Origin: Sabellastarte sp. h YS-2021
Lineage: Eukaryota; Annelida; Polychaeta; Sabellida; Sabellidae
Assembly (NCBI GenBank): GCA_964017235.1
Contig: OZ024939.1
Coordinates: 43,812,241-43,876,240, forward strand
Length of the DNA stretch: 64,000 nt
Direction: 5' to 3'
Shown: positions 56,692 to 64,000 of the stretch, in pieces
Layout of the letters: each line of letters begins with the position of its first letter
Position numbering within the stretch: position 1 is the stretch's first letter
Notes under the pieces: model-generated
The model's input: the letters and a program-made list of their open reading frames with translations, nothing else
The model's database searches: none
Told to the model about the DNA's origin: nothing
Made by a program: the position numbers and the translations under genes

Positions 56692-57508
56692 ATATCCTCG
56701 TTCGACCATGAAGAAGGGGTCCAAAGGTCAAATCTGACCATACCAAAAGATTCCCAGCCAAAGAATTTAGGATGGTATACCATCCCAAACCTCTCGGACC
56801 AATAATAAGTGAGTCATAGGCACTTTTTAAGTTTGGCTATCCTTGTTTGACCTTGACGGAGGGGTCCAAGGTCAAATCCGACCACACAAAAAAATTCCCA
56901 GCCCATGATTTCCTGTAGCTTGTTTACCATCCCAAACCTGTAGGACCAATAGTAAGCAAGTTCTAAGCAATTGTAAGTTTGGCTATCCTCAATTGACCTT
57001 GAAGGAGGGGTCCCAGGTCAAATCTGACCACACCAAAAGAATCCCAGCCCATGATTTCCTATATGTTGGTTTACCATCCCAAACCTCCAAGACCAATAAT
57101 ACGCGAGTTATAAGCACTCTAAGTTTGGCTATCTTCGTTTGACCTGGAAGGAGGGGTCTAAGGTGAAATCTGACCACACCAAAAGATTCCCAGCCCATGA
57201 TTTTCTATAGGTTGGTTTTCCATTCCAAACCTCTAGGACCAATAATAAGTGAGTTATAAGCACTTTTAAGTTTGGCTATCCTCATTTGACCTTGAAGGAG
57301 GGGTCCAAGGTGAAATCCGACCACACCAAAAAATTCCCAGCTCATGATTTTCTATAGGTTGGTTTTCATTTCAAACCTCTAGGACCAATAATAAGCGAGT
57401 TATAAGCACTTTTATGTTTGGCTATCCTCATTTGACCTTGAAGGAGGGTTCCAAGGTCAAATCGGACCATATTAACAGATTCCCAGCCCATATTTCCTAC
57501 AGGTTGGA
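56692..57508 (-). repeat. Satellite B array (~5.5 units)
   Basis: Reverse-oriented 147-bp units with GACCTTGAAGGAGGGGTCC, CCCATGATTTCCTATAGG and CTCTAGGACCAATAATAAG. It ends abruptly at GGTTGGATACAATG, where satellite C begins, the same junction as at 18600. Confidence 0.88.
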
Positions 57509-57509
57509 T

Positions 57510-60500
57510 ACAATGATTTACTCAACAGTGAGAACCTGAAAGAAGCTATTGCTCAGCTATGCCATGACATAGAGGTCTGCAATTTCACTATGTTATAGCT
57601 GACCAAAACGTCTGTGAATAACATATTTAACAAAATACTCTAAATGTAATAGTTTTCAAGTTACTACTGATTTACTCAAGAGTGAGAACCTCAAAGTAAC
57701 TATTACTCAGCTATGCAATGAGCTACATGTCTGAATTTTTGCTCTGTTATAGCTGACCTAAAAGCAGGTGAACAACATATTTAAGCAAAATACTGTAAAT
57801 GCAATAGTTTTCAAGTTACAACTGATTTACTCAATAGTGAGAACCTGAAAATAGCTATTGCTCCGCTATGCCATGAGCTATAGGTCTGTAATTTCACTAT
57901 GTTATAGCTAACCCAAAAGTAGGTGAACAATATATTTTAACAAAATACTCCAAATGCAATATTTTTCAAGTTATAGCCGATTTACTCAACAGTCAGTGCC
58001 TGAGAATAGCTATTGCTCAGTTGTGCCATGAGCTACAGGTCTGTAATTTCACTATGTTATAGCTGACCCAAAAGTAGCTGAATAACATATTTGCACAAAT
58101 TTCTGTAAAGGCAATAGTTTTCCAATTATAACTGATTTACTCAACAATGAGAACTTCAAAGTAGCTATTACTCAGCTATGCAATGAGCCACAGGTCTGGA
58201 ACTTCACTATGTTATAGCTGACCCCAAAATAGGTGAATAACATATTGCAACAAAATACTCTAAATGCAATAGTTTCCAAGTTATAAGTGATTTACTCAAC
58301 AGTGATAACCTAAAAGTAGCTATTACTCAGCTATGCCATGAGCTACAGGTCTGAAATTTTACTATGTTATAGCTGACCCAAAAGTAGCTGAATAACATAT
58401 TTATACTAAATTCTCTAAATGCAATAGTTTTCAAATTATAAGTGATTTGCTCAAAATTGAGAACTTCAAAGTAGCTATTACTCAGCTATGCAATGAGTCA
58501 CAGGTCTGGAACTTCACTATGTTATAGCTGACCCCAAAATAGGTGAATAACATATTGAAACAAAATACTCTAAATGCAATAATTTCCAAGTTATAAGCGA
58601 TTTACTCAACAGTGATAACCTAAAAGTAGCTATTACTCAGCTATGCCATGAGCTACAGGTCTGAAATTTTACTATGTTATAGCTGACCCAAAAGTAGGTG
58701 AACAACATATTTAAGCAAAATACTGTACATGCAATAGTTTTCAAGTTACAACTGATTTACTCAATAGTGATGACCTAAAAGTAGCTATTACTCAGCTATG
58801 CCATGAGCTACAGGTCTGAAATTTTACTATGTTATAGCTGACCCAAAAGTAGCTGAATAACATATTTATACTAAATTCTCTAAATGCAATAGTTTTGCAA
58901 TTACAACTGATTTACTCAATAGTGAGAACCTCAAAGTAGTTATTACTCAGCTATGCAATGAGCTACAGGTCTGAAATTTTACTATGTTATAGCTGACCCA
59001 AAAGTAGGTGAACAACATATTTAAGCAAAATACTGTAAATGCAATAGTTTTCAAGTTACAACTGATTTACTCAATAGTGATGACCTAAAAGTAGCTATTA
59101 CTCAGCTATGCCATGAGCTACAGGTCTGAAATTTTACTATGTTATAGCTGACCCAAAAGTAGCTGAATAACATATTTATACTAAATTCTCTAAATGCAAT
59201 AGTTTTGCAATTACAACTGATTTACTCAATAGTGAGAACCTCAAAGTAGTTATTACTCAGCTATGCAATGAGCTACAGGTCTGAAATTTTACTATGTTAT
59301 AGCTGACCCCAAAATAGGTGAATAACATATTGCAACAAAATACTCTAAATGCAATAGTTTCCAAGTTATAAGTGATTTACTCAACAGTGATAACCTAAAA
59401 GTAGCTATTACTCAGCTATGCCATGAGCTACAGGTCTGAAATTTTACTATGTTATAGCTGACCCAAAAGTAGCTGAATAACATATTTATACTAAATTCTC
59501 TAAATGCAATAGTTTTCAAATTATAAGTGATTTGCTCAAAATTGAGAACTTCAAAGTAGCTATTACTCAGCTATGCAATGAGTCACAGGTCTGGAACTTC
59601 ACTATGTTATAGCTGACCCCAAAATAGGTGAATAACATATTGAAACAAAATACTCTAAATGCAATAATTTCCAAGTTATAAGCGATTTACTCAACAGTGA
59701 TAACCTAAAAGTAGCTATTACTCAGCTATGCCATGAGCTACAGGTCTGAAATTTTACTATGTTATAGCTGACCCAAAAGTAGGTGAACAACATATTTAAG
59801 CAAAATACTGTACATGCAATAGTTTTCAAGTTACAACTGATTTACTCAATAGTGATGACCTAAAAGTAGCTATTACTCAGCTATGCCATGAGCTACAGGT
59901 CTGAAATTTTACTATGTTATAGCTGACCCAAAAGTAGCTGAATAACATATTTATACTAAATTCTCTAAATGCAATAGTTTTGCAATTACAACTGATTTAC
60001 TCAATAGTGAGAACCTCAAAGTAGTTATTACTCAGCTATGCAATGAGCTACAGGTCTGAAATTTTACTATGTTATAGCTGACCCAAAAGTAGGTGAACAA
60101 CATATTTAAGCAAAATACTGTAAATGCAATAGTTTTCAAGTTACAACTGATTTACTCAATAGTGATGACCTAAAAGTAGCTATTACTCAGCTATGCCATG
60201 AGCTACAGGTCTGAAATTTTACTATGTTATAGCTGACTCAAAAGTAGCTGAATAACATATTTATACGAAATTCTGTAAATGCAATAGTTTTCCAATTACA
60301 ACTGATTTACTCAATAGTGAGAACTTTAAAGTAGCTATTACTCAGCTATGCCATGACCTACAGATCTGAAATTTCACTATGTTATAGCTGGCCCAAAAGT
60401 AGCTGAATAACATATTTATACGAAATTCTCTAAATGCAATAGGTTTTAAGTTACAAGTGATTTACTCAATAGTGAGAACTTCAAAGTAGCTATTACTCAG

Positions 60501-61090
60501 CTATGCAATGAGCCACAGATCTGAAACTTCACTATGTTATAGCTGATCCCAAAATAGGTGAATAACATATTGAAACAAAATACTGTAAATGCACTAGTTT
60601 CCAAGTTATAAGCGATTTACTCAACAGTGATAACCTAAAAGTAGCTATTACTCAGCTATGCCATGAGCTACAGGTCTGAAATTTTACTATGTTATAGCTG
60701 ACCCAAAAGTAGCTGAATAACATATTTATACGAAATTCTCTAAATGCAATAGTTTTTAAGTTATAAGCGATTTACTCAACAGTGATAACCTAAAAGTAGC
60801 TATTACTCAGCTATGCCATGAGCTACAGGTCTAAAATTTTACTATGTTATAGCTGACCCAAAAGTAGCTGAATAACATATTTATACGAAATTCTCTAAAT
60901 GCAATAGTTTTTAAGTTACAAGTGATTTTACTCATGATGGAAGTTACTGAAAAGCCCAAAAGTAGCTATTACTCACTTAGCTATTGAGACAGGCACCCAA
61001 CTTACCATATTGTAGCTATGAAAAAAGTAGCTGAATAACATATTTTAACAAAATGCTCTAAATGCAACACTTTTCAAGTTATAAATGATT
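57510..61090 (+). repeat. 155-bp satellite C array (~23 units) with 1085-bp higher-order repeat
   Basis: Units as at 18.6-20.2 kb; TATGTTATAGCTGAC recurs every 154-155 bases (for example 57596, 57750, 57905, 58060, 58215, 58370). From about 58216 a seven-unit block of 1085 bp is repeated nearly exactly from 59301 to about 60230. The array closes with the same special last unit (60920-61005, TTTTACTCATGATGGAAG) as the smaller array. Confidence 0.92.
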
Positions 61091-61500
61091 TTGTGCATGA
61101 TTTCATGAATTTTAATGCATTAAAAATTATTAAAAAAATTTATTAAAAAAAAAGTAAGACAGATCCAGGTCTCATACTCACACAAGAGAATCTACCTGTG
61201 GCCTAGTACATATATGCAAGATATGAGAGAAATCCCTGCAATAGTCACTGAGAAAATTGTGATTAAGTGTTGAAATTTTCACACTTTTGGTGGGGGTACC
61301 CCCCTTGTAATGTCTCTAGCAAACAGACGAACAGACAGATTTGCATGCCTTGAACAATTTTTCATCCTCGATAGATAAGGTATCTTTTTAAAAAAACAGC
61401 ACATCTCTAGGCCTTGTAGTTTTGGAGAAGAAGTTGTTCACGCGGACGCGTGTCCGCGTACGCGGACGCCCACGCCGCAGAGTGACGACATAATGTCAGC
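61091..61500 (+). mobile_element. Tail segment after satellite C ending in a CpG-rich palindrome
   Basis: Contains GTGGGGGTACCCCCCTTG, GTAGTTTTGGAGAAGAAG and then a CpG-dense block at 61441-61475 with the perfect palindrome GTCCGCGTACGCGGAC (61454-61469). It looks like the end of a satellite-bearing element, by analogy with the others in the window. Confidence 0.5.
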
Positions 61501-64000
61501 TGACTGACAAGTCAGTGACATAAAAATTAATACAATTTGTTGAAAGTCCATTTCAGAGGACAGAAAAATAACATGTAATAACTTTTGTACATCTATATCT
61601 TACACAAGGTGCTTCAAAAATGATGTTATGCTTTACCTGGGGCTTGTCTGTCTGCTGAAAAGATTAACCAATGAATCTACTGAATAGCTAATTAACCTAA
61701 TATTTAATTTAGTTGACAACGTTAAAAGTAACATTTTCAAAGGTAAAATAATTTTCCTTTCACATCTGCACATCTGTAGTACCTATCTTTAACTGTGGCC
61801 TAATGGTAACACACAACGCCCAAGAAAACAAAGTAAGTAGCTTCCCGAGTGGCATTTCAACTGTCTCAGAAAATCTGCAGATAGATTTGCAATAGTTTTC
61901 CCTGATGCATTAGATTGCTTTATGAGTCCCTGAAGATAAAACAGATATGTTTATGACCGTTATAAGATGGAAAACACTGCCTAGGACTTAAGATAGGTCA
62001 AAGATTGCTGCAAGATCCAAAAGATGACTTTACAATGGGTTTACAATGCCATAAATCTGATAACAATCCGGAGAGGTTTGCGATAATTTTAAACAGAGTG
62101 AAATTGTGGCAAAATGTTCCCAATAAACTTCTGAGCGTTGGGAAGTTCCATATTTTTCATATCGGATGTAAGATGGCTTTAAGATTATTCCGATTGAAAT
62201 GATTTACTTCCCGATTCTCAAAATTTCACAATCAGGTGCAAGGTTTATGATATATCGTAGAGGTAAAACAGCCCTATTAAAATGACAGTCCTCTATCTTT
62301 GGGTCCTATTCCCAGTGGCAGGCTAGAGCCTCATGGTCATTGATGGTCAGTCCTGAGACTGTCTTTTAGTGAGAATCTTACACACTACAGAGAGCTGCAC
62401 TTATGCCGTCAACATAGGCAAATGACACTATAAATCCCGTTTAAAAAGGAATATTACGTTGAGTATATATGCACAACAAAATCTACATGGAGATAAAGGG
62501 ATGTCTATAGTAAATTACAACATTATCAAAATATATCAACCAATTTTGATAAAATCTAAACATCATAATAAGCTTACTACATTTTGGTGATATTCTACCT
62601 TCAAAGGGGATTTTTAAAATGTATCATGTTCACTGAGGTAATATCTATAATACATCTAATAATCTGGTGTTTGTGAAATGCTCTCTTTAAAATATATTAC
62701 ATCTAAAATGTACATACATGCAACTAACAAATGTACTTCATTCTGCTCATGTTTTCTTGTACATGTCTACTTCCTCTTTACAAATACTGTCACCCAAGTA
62801 AATATTGCTGCCAACAAATTTTTGTCTTCTTTGCCGACATTATGTTATAAAGAAATATTATGTACAAATATGACTTATTTCATTAAAAAATTAAAATATT
62901 GTTGATAATACAGTTTATGATAAATTTTTCTGTTAACTGATTCAATTAAAGGTAGATCATAATTTTAACTATAATACATCATCCCATTTTACATTTCTCC
63001 AAGTTTTATTTTTTATATAAAAAAAGGGTAGCAATAAAAAGGGTTCCTTTATGCCTTATTTACTTCAACTGATATGTATGTCAACACTTGTCATGCTATA
63101 GGCTACAAATACATATGTATATCATGTGGCATTAAATTGAAATAACACTCTATATTTACTTTGTCTTGCATGTATTAGAACTTCTTTACAATAATAAACC
63201 ATAAATCGCACATAAATGACATGAATTCAAATAAATGCCAGCTTAAAATTAATATCATAATCTTGAAACTGTTAAACCAATTTCTGTTTCTCAAATTCTT
63301 GTCTGGACCACTGATGTTGGAAAATATAAATTACTAGTAAATAGTCAATACTACTATATAAATTACTACTTAAATGTTCCCGACTTTTATGTTCTGTTCA
63401 GTTGCAATTTACAGAAATCGTAGATTCAAAATCTATGACCTATACCCTTCAATTAAATGTTTCAGATATGTTTTTCCTTTCTTAATAAAGAACTTATTTT
63501 TCCGGCCTACATTTACATAATTGCTATTTATGTGTACTCATACCTCAACTTTCAGGTGCAGAAAGCTACTGCTTTGTTATACTTTTGAATCAAAAGTGGG
63601 GTTAGTCACAATATTACTATGAGACAGGTGCTGAAAATGAAGTTTTAATAAAGACTGATCACTGATGACCACATGCTCACATGCTGAGTCTGAACATTTT
63701 GATACATTGTATATTGCATATTGTCACAGAGAGGGAGGGATCAGGAGAAGCATACTATCTCATCAAGAACCTGCAGTGAAAACAATTGGGCACTGGCAAG
63801 GAATTCCCATTTTGCCCTCTTCAGATTTGGACCATGATTTGTACATGTTGATATGAAAGGTTGATCACAGTATGTTCCCCGCTATGTCACTGTAGCCCCC
63901 CTTCAGAACTTGCAGTAATGCATAATAGTCGGTAGGGTTGCTATCACAGAGATGTTGGTAGAGAGTTGTAACTGAATAATAAGGTTGTGTCTCTCTCACA
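61501..64000. other. Non-coding 3' end of the window
   Basis: AT-rich sequence without a recognisable exon, RNA gene or repeat family. Short frames at 62005, 62678 and 63665 have no domain signature. Confidence 0.4.

Overview
The window is nuclear DNA of an animal. It is AT-rich, its genes are split by long GT-AG introns, and it is crowded with SINEs, LINE fragments, LTR-like copies, fold-back elements and satellite-bearing elements. The opsin subtype, the lectin/FN3/sushi receptor and the repeat style suggest a lophotrochozoan, most likely a mollusc (perhaps a gastropod). That placement is inference; no sequence here fixes the species.

Two protein-coding genes can be reconstructed, both on the + strand. 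(1) An opsin lies at 13346-25598 in eight exons. The splice phases all agree and give about 491 residues. It has seven-helix landmarks, a DRY motif, the two disulfide cysteines, the extracellular-loop-2 glutamate and the retinal-binding lysine. It looks like a divergent rhabdomeric/melanopsin-type opsin, but the TM6 toggle tryptophan is replaced by lysine and the tyrosine of NPxxY by leucine. (2) A type I membrane receptor lies at 40779-56300 in nine exons (451 residues). Its order is signal peptide, FN3, C-type lectin domain carrying an unusual double CxxCxxC insertion, sushi/CCP, Thr/Ser stalk, one transmembrane helix, and a cytoplasmic tail with several tyrosines. The two genes share a strand and show no sign of working together.

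Layout: 1-13.3 kb is non-coding, with LINE relics (about 228-570 and 9374-9790), a palindromic element (6423-6570), a reversed SINE (11977-12194) and long AT-rich stretches. 13.3-25.7 kb is the opsin gene. Its introns hold a tandem-repeat element (14014-14913), an LTR-like copy (15474-16353), 133-bp and 155-bp satellites (17.4-20.25 kb) and two SINEs. 25.7-40.7 kb is intergenic: a fold-back element (25990-26554), a 147-bp satellite element (26582-29060), a second copy of the 145-bp satellite element (32202-33310), SINEs, a LINE reverse-transcriptase fragment (38124-39207) abutting an LTR-like copy (39208-40064). 40.7-56.3 kb is the receptor gene. Its intron 5 is filled by a 5.9-kb satellite-bearing element that includes a nearly perfect 1658-bp tandem duplication. 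Other introns hold a second fold-back element, a hAT-type element with an exact 8-bp target duplication, and a third copy of the 145-bp satellite element. 56.7-61.5 kb is satellite DNA with higher-order structure. The rest, to 64 kb, shows nothing recognisable.

The most striking theme outside the genes is a recurring design. Elements with unrelated internal tandem repeats (145, 147, 133, 155 bp) share the same end architecture: a short hairpin at one end followed by a motif, and at the other end a larger hairpin whose arms repeat that motif. This fits non-autonomous Helentron/Helitron2-like elements that carry exchangeable minisatellite cores.
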